Shown here piece by piece: positions 1 to 11,319 of a stretch of DNA of 64,000 bases. Source of the stretch: Mermis nigrescens (taxonomy: Eukaryota > Nematoda > Enoplea > Mermithida > Mermithidae). Each line of letters opens with the position of its first letter. Within the stretch, counting starts at the first letter, position 1. The translations under genes and the position numbers were made by a program. The stretch lies in the NCBI GenBank assembly GCA_036768485.1, contig JAVLUZ010000569.1:1-64000 (forward strand), given 5' to 3'. Below the pieces are notes generated by a model. The model saw only the letters and a list, made by a program, of their open reading frames with translations, did no database searches and was not told the DNA's origin.

Positions 1-772
1 TCAATTTTTCGAACATCAATACTCAGTTGTCCATATGCCGCATTATAAATGTCCCAAAATTTGTCCCATGTTATAACGTTACACAAAAACTTTACACCTT
101 CTTTACACAGTCAGTTTTGAGTTTCAAGAAAAACAAAAAAACACAAGCAGCGAATTTTTTTATTATCTTTCTTTTAAAAAAAACCGCACCTTCCAGAAGT
201 GTAGCTGCAGGGGGTGCACAGGTGTTAGGGGTACCCAAGTATATTATAGGTACGCGCTAACAATAAACCGCCTCTAAATTCGAAAATATTACTTTTTGAA
301 AAAAATTAAAAAAAAGTCGTCCCTAGATTTTTTGACCGTCTACCTTTTGAGACCAATCAGACTGCATAGAATGTAAAACTGAGTTAGATATGCTCTTGCA
401 CACGAAAACTGTAAAAACCGTCTAGTTTACACTCCTGTGCAACAATCAATTAGTGTGAAGAAATTTTAAGACCAGATTCGTAACCTACTAATTAGGGAAA
501 ACATTTTTAAAAAAAAATTGGCCCTCCGCAAATTATTTGAATTTTTGGTGTAAACTTTACACACTCACGACGCACTCGGTATTGAGTGTAAACAAGAAAA
601 AAATGGGGGCACTAAGTTTTTTTATTATCTACCTTTTAAAAAAAACCGCACCTCTCAGATAAGTGCCGTTATAGCTGTGAGGGGGGACAGAAATTTCGCA
701 CTCGCTGTGAAGAACATATAAGAAAAAAGGGTGGCCAAGTATATTATGGTGGCGCTATCGCGCTACCTATGA
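1..772 (-). mobile_element. Helitron-like element, 5' part, nested copy
   Basis: The minus-strand 5' end lies at 772 and reads TCATAGGTAGCGCG, preceded by A. The same end occurs at 3934, 17197, 30361 and 52046 in this window. The following DNA matches the start of the copy at 30361. It is rich in TGTAAA/TTTACA motifs, for example GTGTAAACTTTACAC near 549. A second, 5'-shortened copy of the same terminus lies near 236-262, so the copy is rearranged inside. It sits within the loop of the 3' module of the element whose 5' end is at 3934. The 3' end is beyond the window. No coding capacity was recognised; short open frames here are AT-rich noise. Confidence 0.6.
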
Positions 773-2498
773 TGTATATATTGAAAGAGAGGTTTGATTT
801 TATAAGGAGCTTAGTCGCTTTAGTGATTAATATTTTTTGATGGCACTCTTTTTTTCGGAGGTGGCAGAATATACTTCGATTTTTTGCGTCTTTCAGCAGA
901 AGTCTAACTTTTAGTAGATTCTTAGAAGTTTCACAGACATACCAAGGTAACTTTTCCCCAGTCCCCCTTTTATATCCTTAATGACGCGTTATTTCAAGTA
1001 AATTCGTTCTTTTTGTTCAAATGGAGCGTTTATCTTTGCTAGCACCTTGATTTTAATTAGCAAGTTTTGAGTAAACCAGTCAGTAAACGCGTACTGTAAC
1101 ATGCGGCAATAATGACAGCACTTGAACAACGTCGAGAACAAGATTGTTTTAAACTTTAGCATTATCTTTTTTAAGCAAGACAACCTTACCTCATTGAAAG
1201 ATATCGAATTTTTTCAGTCTTAACTTTACTGACTACTGGGCGTAAAGGACACTGACACTCAAATTCATAATTCTGATGTTAGAGAGAATGTTTTGAAAAA
1301 ATAAGCTTCTGTAACGCTCTAGAACAATTTAATTTTTAGTGTACACCTTGCAGAAGTATTGGGTGTAAAGAAAACGCACTGTTAGATTCGTAATTTTGAA
1401 AGAACAAGCTTCTGTAACGCTGAGAAACTAAAGCTAATTCTCAGTGTAAGCTTTACACAACTACTAGGTTTACAGAAATTTTACAGTCAGATTTGTCATC
1501 CATGATGATGTCGGTAACATTTTGATAAAAAATATTAAGCTCTTGCAAAGCTCAGCAACTAAGGTCAATTTTCTTTGTAAACTTTATACAGCTACTGAGT
1601 TAAAGAAATATACAGTCAGATTCATAGTCCTGACGTAACGGAGGACATTTTGAAAAAAATCACGTTTTGCAATGTTCTTTAAATAGAATAAAATTTTAGT
1701 GTTAACTTCATACCACTGCGTTAAGTGAATAGCGTAAACTTTACACAAGTATTATGTTTAGAGGAAAATTACAGTCATGTTAGTAATTCTGACGCTACAT
1801 ACATTATTTCTAAAAATTAAGTCGCTACGCTCTGGAATTACATTTAATTTTTAGTGTAAAATTTACACAACTGCTGAATGTAAAAAAACACTGTCAGATT
1901 CGTTATTCTAGCGTTACGAAGAACATTTTATAGGAAATTCACGTTTTATAATGCTCTAGGAGTGAAATTAATTTTTAGTGTAAATTATACACCTCTATAA
2001 TAACTGAATAGTGGATACTTTACAGAAGTATTGGGTGTAGAGGAAACTAAGAGTCAGATTCGTAGTCCTGACTTTAAGGAGAACATTTTGAAAGAAATTT
2101 AATATTTGTGACGCTCTTGAAGTTAACTGATTTTTCAGTGTAAACTTTATACCTCTACGATAACTCGATAAAAGCGCCTTCGTGCATGTGTGTGTCTCGA
2201 TGTTTAGTACATTTTTATCATTATGATCATGTTTTAATTCATATCGGTAGAAGTTGACAGATAAAAAGCTGACAAAAACATTTTCTTCCACGCCTAACTT
2301 GGAACTGTACACCTGTGAAACTTATTCAGTTTTAAGTGTAAAGCAAAGTGACCCAGTGCGATCTGTAAACACTGATATGCGCCTTATTCGTAAAATAGTT
2401 CGCATTATCCATTTTATAATCTGAGTATTTAATAGACAAAAAACGGTAAAAAACATGTTTTTTATCCCAGACTTTAAACTGACACCACTATACAAAAC

Positions 2499-3075
2499 CA
2501 CACATGGGCGTGGGGAGGGTTTGGGGTATGCACTCCTCCAGAAGTTGGAATACCCTCAGAAATCTAAATACCCCCAGAATTTAGTTTTTGAGAATTTTAT
2601 GCTTTTTTAGCAATTTTTTGATGCCATTAGATAGTGCTCGATGAGAAACGTCGAAAAATAATGTTTTTTCGCCATACGACCACACATGGGCGTGGGTGGG
2701 GGGTTGGGGGTATGCATCCCCCAGAAGTTGAAATAACCCCCCAGAAATCAAAATACCCCCAGAAAAATTTTTTTTTGCTTTTTTAGCAATTTTTTGATGC
2801 CATTGGATAGTGCTTGATGAGAAACGTCGAAAAATGGTGTTTTTTTCGCCATATGACCACTTTTAAGACCATTTTTTTGACCTTTGAAAATTTTTTTTAA
2901 CCCCCCCCCCCCTCCCAGGAATTTTTTCACCCCCCCTCCCAGAATTTCGGTGCTGCCCACCTATGCATACGACCACTTTAAAGACCATTTTTTACCATTG
3001 AAAATTTTTTCACTCCCCTCTTCCAGAAATTATTCAACCCCTCGCCTCCCAGTATTTCGGTGCTGCCCACCTATG
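2499..3075 (+). repeat. hAT-like MITE, outer copy, split by a second copy
   Basis: The element begins CACACATGGGCGTGG and ends GCTGCCCACCTATG. The flanks TACAAAAC (2491-2498) and TACATAAG (3076-3083) match at 6 of 8 positions, consistent with a decayed 8-bp target duplication. Its right part is displaced by the copy at 2681-2965. Confidence 0.65.
2681..2965 (+). repeat. hAT-like MITE inserted into a sister MITE
   Basis: The element begins CACACATGGGCGTGG and ends CACCTATG. It is flanked on both sides by CATACGAC (2673-2680 and 2966-2973), a perfect 8-bp target duplication. The duplicated target is part of the host MITE, which gives a clean self-insertion. Confidence 0.8.
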
Positions 3076-3936
3076 TACATAAGGCTGTCTTACGTTTAAA
3101 GAAATGAGTTCAAGTGCGACGTGTAACTCTCGAGACGTACTTTATTTTTAAAATACTTCGCACGTCCCGATTCATAAGCGGAGCGGTTGACAATGTAAAA
3201 AAACGTAAAACGTGTTTTTTCTTCACCCCACTCACCTGATTTCGAATTTACACTTCCAGAGTAACTAAATATTTAGTTTTTAAACACAATTCGGTGCGAC
3301 GTGTAACCCCTGGAACTAATTTAATTTTTTTCATCTATCCTCGACTTATAAATGGAGAAGATGGCATAAAAATCTGTGACAAAACCTGTTTCTTACAATA
3401 TCCACTAGATTGCGAACTTTAAACACCTGAACTCCGTATAAAGTAAAAAAAATTCTATCGGAAAATATTCCTTGGTTCCATAACTGGAGTTGTTGGCACA
3501 CAGAAAGAAGACAAAATAGAGACCAAAATGTGTTTTTCAACCCCAGATTTTTAAACTCTTTATTTTTTTAAACAGATTTTATACAGATTTAAACTGCCCC
3601 TTCGGGAGTATGTCACTTTTCAAAAAGAAAAATTATTTTAATCTTACTAAAATATCTACAATATATAAAAACCTGACTGAAAAGAATGCGAAACGGAGTT
3701 AGAAAAGTCGTGTGACCGAACAAAGTTCAAAGAAATTATATGTCATAACGTTACAGTAAAAGTAATATGCTCGTCAAGCTATTCAATGTAAACCGAAAAA
3801 AGACAACAAGATTTTTAAAATTATCTTCTAAAAAAGCGCTCAGTACAGAAATGTCCCAGTCTTGCTGCAGGGGGTAGTTTTTAGGAGTAGGTACGCAAGT
3901 ATATTATAGGTACGCGGTAATGCGCTACCTGTGATA

Positions 3937-4159
3937 CCTAGTGCGGACTTTGTCTTGTCGGTGATCGAAACGCTCGAAAACTGAATACATTTGGTTATTC
4001 GCCGACTGCGCTATAAAGTTGTGCTTCTTCGAAAAATTCTGCGATCTCCAATAAACGAAATAGACTGTAAGTGAAACGGAATGGAATCTTAGTTCTGTAC
4101 TTTCATCAATCATACTTGTAATAAAAGTATTGATCAAGACATAAGCACAGCCAACCCAT
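3937..4159 (-). other. possible second exon of protease unit 1, truncated
   Basis: An open stretch of about 74 codons follows a possible AG acceptor at 4160-4161. It would join the His exon of unit 1 in the right phase (phase 2). It runs straight into the Helitron-like terminus at 3934. I could not align it convincingly with the Asp exon of unit a and no Asp motif (DIAL) is visible. It may simply be open by chance. Confidence 0.2.
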
Positions 4160-4245
4160 CTCAATATTTAGGACTTTTTCTGTTTTTTTCAGAATATTCA
4201 CTCGGAAAAGCAGTTTTAGCCATATTTAAATCCATTTAAACATAC

Positions 4246-4519
4246 GGAAGTTCTACGCGTCCATCAGAGCAGAAACAGTGTGCGGCTGTGATTCCAAAAC
4301 GAGTTGATCTGTCTTGGCGACCCAATGCGATCAGCGTAATGCCGCAAACGGGTTGGCCATGCTGGAATATGATACCGTACCAAGGCAGTGAATATGGACT
4401 AGCAGGTACTACATCTTTGCCGATTATTCTTTCTCTTCGCTGGCTATTATAACTGGTGGGCACCACGCCACAACCACGGAAGGGACCAGTCGTTATTTGC
4501 TTGTTATACTTAATTTCTC
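4246..4519 (-). CDS. trypsin-like serine protease, His exon of unit 1
   Basis: This exon encodes the activation site and catalytic histidine of a chymotrypsin-fold (S1) protease. It carries RGCG before the cleavage site, RIIGKDVVPASPYSLPWYG at the mature N-terminus and FGITAAHC with the active-site His. Exon limits are inferred from an AG acceptor at 4520-4521 and a GTATGT donor at 4245, giving phase 1 in and phase 2 out, as in unit a. The PAN exon at 5542-5836 ends in phase 1 and would join it in frame. No Asp or Ser exon is visible downstream, because a Helitron-like element starts about 300 bases further on. The unit is either broken or continues past the window edge. Confidence 0.65.
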
Positions 4520-4862
4520 CTTAAATTTAATTTGTTGATATAATTTTGTGTATTTCAAATGGCATGAAAAATAATCAAGATGAACGATAGAATCCCAGTA
4601 TCTTTCAAATTTTTGTGGAATAAAAAGTTTCTCCATGACCCAGATTTTCAAATCATGCTTACGTTCCGATTTAAATCCTGCTGCCTGTGTTCAATTTTAG
4701 TGCTGAGGCATTGTTGTATACACTAGACATCACGTGGGGAGAGCTAGGGGACCTGGACCTCAAAGAAGGGAAAAACGAAAATTTTTTGGAAATGAGATAA
4801 TGAAGGCCAAAAATGGATGAAAATTGAAAATTTTCTGCAAAAGTTGAAGAAATGGTGTAAAA

Positions 4863-4919
4863 TCTCCCTCCCTCCCTCCCTCCCTCCCTCCCTCCCTCCC
4901 TCCCTCCCTCCCTCCCTCC
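4863..4919. repeat. (TCCC)n microsatellite
   Basis: About fourteen uninterrupted TCCC units lie beside a MITE end, inside the intron between the PAN and His exons of unit 1. Confidence 0.95.
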
Positions 4920-4920
4920 T

Positions 4921-5172
4921 AGGGGTGAGCAAGATTTTCGAAAAGGTCAAAGAATGGTCTTAAAAATGGTGGCATGACAAAAAGACACCATATTTCAACG
5001 TGTCTCATCGAACACTATTTATTGGCATCAAAAAATTGCGAAAAAACAAAGAAATTTTAAAAATTTAATTCTGGGGGAGGGGTGTATTTTGCTTTCTTAG
5101 GGGGGATATTCAGCCTTCTAGAGAGGGGGTGGGTGCATACCCCCAAGCCTATCCCTCCCACGCCCATGTGTG
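4921..5172 (-). repeat. hAT-like MITE, reverse copy
   Basis: The reverse-oriented copy has the family core (CATCGAACACTAT, AAAAAATTGCG) and ends CACGCCCATGTGTG. The left end is degraded and merges with the TCCC microsatellite, so no target duplication could be read. Confidence 0.55.
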
Positions 5173-5541
5173 ACTGTATCTATCGTAGGTGTACGTATGC
5201 ATATTTTGCTCCAAACGCTTGAATACAAGAAATAGTGCACACGAGTAGATAGTCATTTTCACCTGAGATTTTCCAACGTCAAATTTGTATTAAAAAGTGA
5301 TTGATGGAATTTCGAAAATTTTTCGCAGAAGAGTTCTAAAAATGTAGAGTTTTTGCAAAAATTACTACAGTAATGAAATAGAAAAAAACATAAAAATGTT
5401 CACAAATGTTTTTTTACATATTGTCACTGAAAGATTCCCAATTTGTTTCACATAAATCTGTTTTCCGTAATATAATACGCATGCAGTATATGATAAATCA
5501 TAAATCGTATAGTAAATTTCAATGCTTTCAAAGATTACTAC

Positions 5542-5836
5542 GGCCGCATAGAAGATCAGTGTGATAGATATTTTGAGCTATATGGATAAGCATATCCACG
5601 TTTCTCAACGCGGTATCGTGTAAAAAACAATAATCAGTATTGTCGTGGTAACTGATCGAAAGGCAAAGGGGAAAATTGTGGCATAACAACCAGCAATCTA
5701 AGTAGGATTTGACTCGAGGCGACCGATGGGTGATGTCAAAGGGGTAGAATCCGTAATGATTTTCTGTTAAACAATTTATCTGACGATTGTCCAAATTCAG
5801 CGCGAGACCAAACAATTTATCCAAATTTATACTGAT
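5542..5836 (-). CDS. PAN/apple-domain exon of protease unit 1
   Basis: The exon encodes one PAN/apple-type domain, usually an extracellular protein- or carbohydrate-binding module. Six cysteines follow the pattern also seen at 26.5, 40.1 and 58.0 kb: INC, DCWLLCH, PLC, DYCFLHDT and a final LLC. The acceptor is CACAG before 5836 and the donor is GTAGTA after 5542. The exon is 295 nt, phase 0 in and phase 1 out. The protease His exon about 1 kb downstream on the same strand starts in phase 1. An upstream exon carrying the start codon and signal peptide should exist, but I could not identify it. Confidence 0.6.
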
Positions 5837-5919
5837 CTGTGAAATTTATGATCAATTCATTTGTTAAAACAGTATTTGATTATGCGAATGGACATGGGCG
5901 GATTTAAGGGAAGGGGCAC

Positions 5920-6144
5920 CATAGGTGTACGGCATCAAAGTTCTGGAGAAAGCAAGATTTTTTCAAAGATAAAAAATGGCCTTGAAAATATTGGTTTGGC
6001 GAAAAAAACCGTTTCTCAACGTTTCTTATCGAGCACTATTCATCGGCAACAAAAAATTGCGAAAAAAACAAAAAAATTCAAACATTGAATTTTGGAGGTT
6101 ATTTTGGTTTCTGGGGGTGTATAACCCCAAACCTCCCACGCCCA
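5920..6144 (-). repeat. hAT-like MITE, degenerate reverse copy
   Basis: The stretch matches the family core (CATCGGCAACAAAAAATTGCG type) and ends in CCTCCCACGCCC. The ends are too worn to read a target duplication. Confidence 0.45.
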
Positions 6145-7171
6145 GGAATGGGGAGCACCCCATCTGCCTAAAGACTTGGCAAGATAAAGGATGGATATGT
6201 GCTCGTACTTTGCAATGATTTTCGGCCATTGACTATCGTGTTTCTTGAATTTTCCGGTGTGTCGAATAACACCGATATGTTTGATTTATTCATTCATTTA
6301 GCGGACAGAAAACTATATTTTGTAGTTTTCTTCCATTTTTTAGCGTCAATTCTAGAAATTTTCTGCGCTTTGTGTTTATTTCTTCATTAGGCTTTGACAA
6401 TAAATAACGAAATAATTCCGGGATCTGAAAGTCTTTCAGTCTAAACTTCAACTCTTTTCTTCTACTTAACGCTGGTTAGCTAAACTTGAGGAAATTTAAG
6501 CACTTCTGTCTGGCACAAAATTGCGTGAAATTGTAAAATTTTCCGGAAAACTTTTGCACTAGGAATGATTTTTTCAAATAAAAATCGATAATCTTTAAGT
6601 GGAAAAAACGCTACTCTGCACGTGAATACCGAGTTTTTGGACCTATTTTCGACTGTCAGGTAAAAATTTGGGTTACTGCCTCCTATACATACGAAATTCA
6701 TGGATCCGCTATTGCGAATGGACAATTTAATAAAATAATTTAAGGGCATATTCAGATGGGGTGTGGAGGAGCGGCTCGGCTTCACTCTTTAGACCTAAGA
6801 TAGTCAGCGAGATGTAGAGATTTGTATTTCTTACATTTTAAAGCCAGTTCCTGGCAGATTTTTCGGGACTTTCATGCGAAATAATGACTTATTGCCTTTC
6901 TTTGCACCTTAGGAGGCTTTTAGCTGAAGAAAAATACTTTTAGGAAGCAGTAAAGATTATGCTTCTTACATTGAATTCAAGTAGAAGAGTAGTTAATTAA
7001 GCAGTTTTCTCCTTTGCTAGTATTTATTTTTTATTTCGCCGCATGCATAGTATAAACAAAAAGGGCTACAATTTTATCTTTGACATTATCTATTCTGACG
7101 TGTATTTTTCCGTCGGGGTTTTCTCTGACGACTTTTGCATTAAAATTAAGAAAGTCATTTTATACGTATTG
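6145..7171. other. unassigned AT-rich stretch
   Basis: I see no convincing exon, RNA gene or repeat here. Open frames are short and lack splice or domain support. Confidence 0.4.
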
Positions 7172-7276
7172 ATGAGATTTCTGGTAGTTTTGCGAAGAGT
7201 TGTGGTAGCACCCCCTGCAGATAATCCTGGATTGCAATTAAAACGAATAGTAATAGAAGTACCTAATCTATCTAAG
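7172..7276 (+). CDS. possible orphan exon, unknown protein
   Basis: The open stretch reads LRRVVVAPPADNPGLQL and continues to PNLSK, less AT-biased than its surroundings. It ends at an excellent donor (CTAAG then GTAAGA, 7272-7282). The 5' limit is not fixed; ATG at 7172 is only one option. I recognise no domain. It could be an exon of an unrelated plus-strand gene or a chance frame. Confidence 0.2.
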
Positions 7277-7283
7277 GTAAGAA

Positions 7284-7970
7284 CAGCTGAAAATGAAATT
7301 ATCCAACAACTAGAATATTAACAAAGGATATAAAAAATCGAAGCGCTTGAACATGAGTGAAAACATAAAAATAATTACCTGCCTTAAAAATTGAAAACAA
7401 AAAAATTCGTTCTTATTTATTTATCAATTTATTATTTTTTCTTCTTCCTCCGTTGTCTTTCGTTCCTTTCACCTCAAGTGCGAAAAAAAACAAATAAAAT
7501 TTATATAATTACTATAAATAATTTAAGTATATAAAAATGTGTATGGTCTACCGAGGCGTGGATTAGATGAGGAAGAATAAGTAATAGAAAGAAAACTTGA
7601 CGTTCGGCAAATTTGTTATCAGGCCTGATGCGCATAACGAATAATTTTATTCTGTAAAAACGAATTAGCTCTGCTGCCGTGCTGAAAAGGATGTCAACTT
7701 GAAATGGGAGTTTGAATGACAATCACGTGCAGAGTGTAACGAGGAACTGTTTTTGTACCGCCTGCTAGGATATGCATAGCTATGTATGTACTATCTACTT
7801 TTAAAAACTTAGCCATGTGATGTTAATGTATTTATGCACGTGTGTATCGTCAAATAACTAAGGTACATATGTATACTTATGTATAGGTCGGAGGCATTCG
7901 AGCGACGCTATCAACAAGAGCGACGCTATTAACGAGAGCGACGGTAGTCAGAAACGCGGTACAGCATAGC
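7284..7970. other. unassigned stretch
   Basis: The DNA is AT-rich with a few GAGCGACGCTAT-like repeats near 7900-7945. No gene was recognised. Confidence 0.4.
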
Positions 7971-8183
7971 TACACCTTAGCGTGGGGGTTGGGGGTGTGC
8001 ACACTGAGAATTCAATTTTTGGAATTTTTTCTGTTTTTTCGCAATGTTTCGATGCCAATGGATAGTGCTCGATGATAAACCTTGAAAAATGGTGTTTTTC
8101 GCCATATTATTATTTTTAAGGCCACTTTTCAGACCTTTGCCAATTTTTTGCACACCCTAGAATTTTGGTGCCGCCCACCTATG
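7971..8183 (+). repeat. hAT-like MITE with perfect target duplication
   Basis: The 213-bp element ends in CGCCCACCTATG. AGCATAGC flanks both sides (7963-7970 and 8184-8191), a perfect 8-bp duplication. The interior has the family core GATGCCAATGGATAGTGCTC. Confidence 0.8.
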
Positions 8184-8566
8184 AGCATAGCCTTACGTTA
8201 TAGACTGTTAATAAGAACTTAAAAATGATGTTTTTATACAGTATTCAAAAAACAAATCAGAAGCGTTGTCGATTGGTATTATTTGATTGAAAAACGAGCT
8301 TATTTTATTCACATATTAAAAAAAGCAATGTCTCTTAACAAGCCTGCGCAACTTTAAAGACGCAACATGAATGTGCAATACTTTAAAATGTATTCAAGTA
8401 ATACTCTCAAATGTACAATAAGTATGTGTCCGCAGGTACCCGTATAATTAGGATATATCGGTATAGGCAAAACACTCACCTCTTCAATAGTCATCTTCAT
8501 AAATACACATCATAGCCGATCTGGGGAAAGAAAGGGTCAGTCGATCTGGGGGGGGGTGGAAAATTG

Positions 8567-8779
8567 GGATCTAGTATACAATTTACCCACCACCGTTTTT
8601 GTGTAGTGTGTAATATGTAATGTGTTATGTGTAATGTGTATTGCGTAATGTGTCATGTGTAGTGTGTAATGTGTAATGTGTAAAGTGTACATATTACACA
8701 TTATACATTACACATGACACATTACAATACATTATGGATCGGCTAAAAAACGCTGGTGGGTAAATTGTATACTAGATCC
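8567..8779. repeat. 213-bp palindromic element with TGTAATG array
   Basis: The inverted ends read GGATCTAGTATACAATTTAC at 8567-8586 and its complement at 8760-8779. The interior consists of TGTAATGTG-like units that switch orientation near 8690, so nearly the whole unit could fold on itself. No target duplication was found. Confidence 0.7.
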
Positions 8780-8784
8780 GAAAA

Positions 8785-10365
8785 TCTGAGCCTTTTTTGG
8801 CCCATGTGACCTCAAAAACTGGCAAAAATGCTAAAATATCGTCGAAACTACGTCATTCCATGGTTTCACGTCAATACCGAGCGTCCTTAAAAAAACTTTA
8901 ATTTTTATCCATTTTTTGGCCTTCTTTCACCTAATTTTTCCCAGAAAATGTCCCATTTTTTATTCTAAGGCTTTAAGTACCTCCCAAACCCCTCGCTCAT
9001 GTATGTATGGTCATGAAACCGATTTGCGCACTGTTTTTCTAACGCATTTCGCTCTTCTGAATAGCGTCGTGCCGCTTTTGACTACTGTCGCTCTTGTACG
9101 TTGATGAATCCTAATCCAAAATTCAGCGGTGATAGCATATTTTATACCCGTTTCATTTGTTTTTATCTTCAAAAAAATTTTCAATATTCTGAACTTCCGA
9201 TCAATGATACATCGACATGAATACACAAGGATGATTATATTGGTTATGAAATTTCCACAAGTCGAAAAGGTCTGAAAAGTTTATTACATGAGCAAACGAC
9301 ATTGAGCAGAGAGAGAAGTAAAGTAAATTTTTAGGGTCATTTATTCAATTTTAAATTTTTTCATATCATTATTTTATTTCTACTTAGTTTTCCGCAAATC
9401 ATAAATTTCTTCGAGTTGTACATACCTATCGTTAAATGCGCTTCCTCTTTATCGCTTTTCTAGCGGACTCGCTTAGTTCATAAAAGTTTTTCTTTATGAA
9501 CAATACGACTTTCTGAACATGGCAAATCATATCTCTTCATGCGATAAAAAGAAAAATAAAAGGAAAACAAAATATGACTTCTTAAAGTTACTTTAACATC
9601 CAAGACAACCTGAAGCAATAAAAAAGATAAATAGCAAAGAATGAGAAGATAAAGAAAAAAGGTAGAAAATATACACAAGCGTGGGCCGCAACAAAATTAT
9701 TGGAGGTCAGGATGGATAGAATTGCCAAAAATGTTAATAAAAGTAGAATTTGATGGTCTACAGTAATCTGGGAGAGGTACAATCTCCCCACTTCCTTTTG
9801 TGTATACAAGCTACAATAATATAAGATGTTTGTGGAAAACGCTCTTTTTCAAAGGGTGACTCTTCAGGATTACCTTATTGTAGATACATTTTTCAACGTC
9901 GAATTTTCTGTATTTTTGGCTTAAAAACACAAAGTGTCGAATAAATTCTATAATTCAGGCAATTAGAGCTGGAATTACTGAGATTTTCCATTTTTGCACC
10001 TTTTATGTCTTTTTCACCTTTTCTTTTTCTGTCTTTTTCATTTCTCACCTATCCTGTCGAGTCACAGTAAATCACCTAGTAAAGCATACTGTAGCCTTCA
10101 AAAAAATCAAGTGAAAACCTCTACACATGCTCCCGCAATTTTTCGACAATAGGAATTTCCACTTCTCATAATATGTCGTCGTCCACTTGGCCCTTGATTC
10201 ATTGAAATGTTATTTTGCGAGAATATCTTGAATCAGACATTTTGCTTACACTTTTTCAAAGGATCTGAAATCAATAAAGAACAAATAATAATTTTTCATA
10301 GACATTTTAAGCATCGTTGTCTACTAAAAACTAGTTTTAACAGGTATAGTATAAACAGACAAAAA
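8785..10365. other. left part of duplication copy a (non-coding)
   Basis: This block aligns at high identity with about 41280-42860, apart from small indels. For example, the region around 9421 (CTATCGTTAAATGCGCTTCC) corresponds to that near 41873. It contains AT-rich DNA and worn repeats and no recognisable exon. It is cut at 10365 by a 6.8-kb insertion; the partner copy is uninterrupted at 42860/42861. Confidence 0.7.
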
Positions 10366-11164
10366 CTAGCAAAGAAAAATGCTCCGATGGAACAAAAAAG
10401 ATGAATATACTTGGAATTGTGGATTATTAAGGATGTAAAAGGAGGGGACTAGGAAAAAGCTACCTAAAGTCACAAAATCTGATAAAAATCACACTTTCTC
10501 TAAGCAACGCTAAAAATTGAAGTATATTCTGCGGCCTCTAAAAAAGTGTCTTTTTTACATAATTTTCAAAGTTTCAGATAAGAGTGTATAAACGACATCT
10601 ATAATATTTTTTTAAATTGCTGGCGAGTAGCAACGCTGACTAGCTCCGTATACTGATTGATAGAAAAGTAAGTGGTATTGTATTTGAAGTTGTTTTATTT
10701 TGTTATAAGCATTATAGCAAGCAAAGCAAGGGCCGATTTATTAGTGCATACAACCGTTACGGGAATGCTAGTGTACCTAGATTTAGTCTGTTTCAAGTCA
10801 ACTTACGCGTTTCCTACTGTTTTAAACCAACAATTTCTTTGATTGTCTTGGATGCATAAATGTTTGCTATTTCATTCAATTGGCTTAGAAAGACTTTCAC
10901 TTCACTCAATATCATTTCCCATAGCTACTGCATAGCTAACGTGCTGCTTTTTCAATCATTTTTATAATTAAATATTTATTTTAATCTGTTGGCCGCAGAA
11001 TATACTTCGATTTTTTGCGTTGCTTGCAGAAAATGTGATTTTTATCAGGTTTTGCGACTTTAGGTAGCTTTTTCCTAGTCCCCTCCTTTTACATCCTTAA
11101 TAATCCACAATTCCAAGTATGTATATTCATCTTTTTTGTTCCATCGGAGCATTTTCTTTGCTAG
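10366..11164. repeat. 3' module of the Helitron-like family, inverted arms
   Basis: Two arms of roughly 190 bp face each other around a loop of about 430 bp. Each arm starts CTAGCAAAGAAAATGCTCC (with small changes), passes GGAGGGGACT and ends with AGTATATTCTGCGGCC. Equivalent modules lie at 32767-33588, 54410-55703 and, truncated, at 63044-63540. The arms could form a very long hairpin at the 3' end of the element. Confidence 0.75.
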
Positions 11165-11319
11165 TACCCCACTTTCAATTAGCATGATTTGAGTACATCA
11201 GTCAGTAAACACATACAGTAACATGCCACAATAATGACAGCAGTCCAAGAACGCGGAAAACAATATTGTTCTTGACATCAGCATCATCCTTTTTAAACAA
11301 GACTCAAGGGCTTCCTGAT

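Larger units (their letters stand above)
773..3934 (-). mobile_element. Helitron-like element, interrupted by a nested copy
   Basis: The 5' end at 3934 reads TCACAGGTAGCGC on the minus strand, one change from the family consensus, and follows an A. The body carries repeated TGTAAA/TTTACA palindromes. From about 1050 down to 863 it enters the 3' module, which starts CTAG and contains the GGAGGGGACT-type segment and an AGTATATTCTGC segment. The second arm of that module is missing because another copy of the family begins at 772 in the loop. The MITE pair at 2499-3075 is a later insertion. The element ends directly beside protease unit 1. Confidence 0.6.

Noticed and set aside
10366..11164. Independent MITE with TA duplication
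   Set aside because: In the Merlin-inserted copy the right arm directly borders host coding sequence and the whole 3.2 kb is the insertion unit. A former independent origin remains possible.
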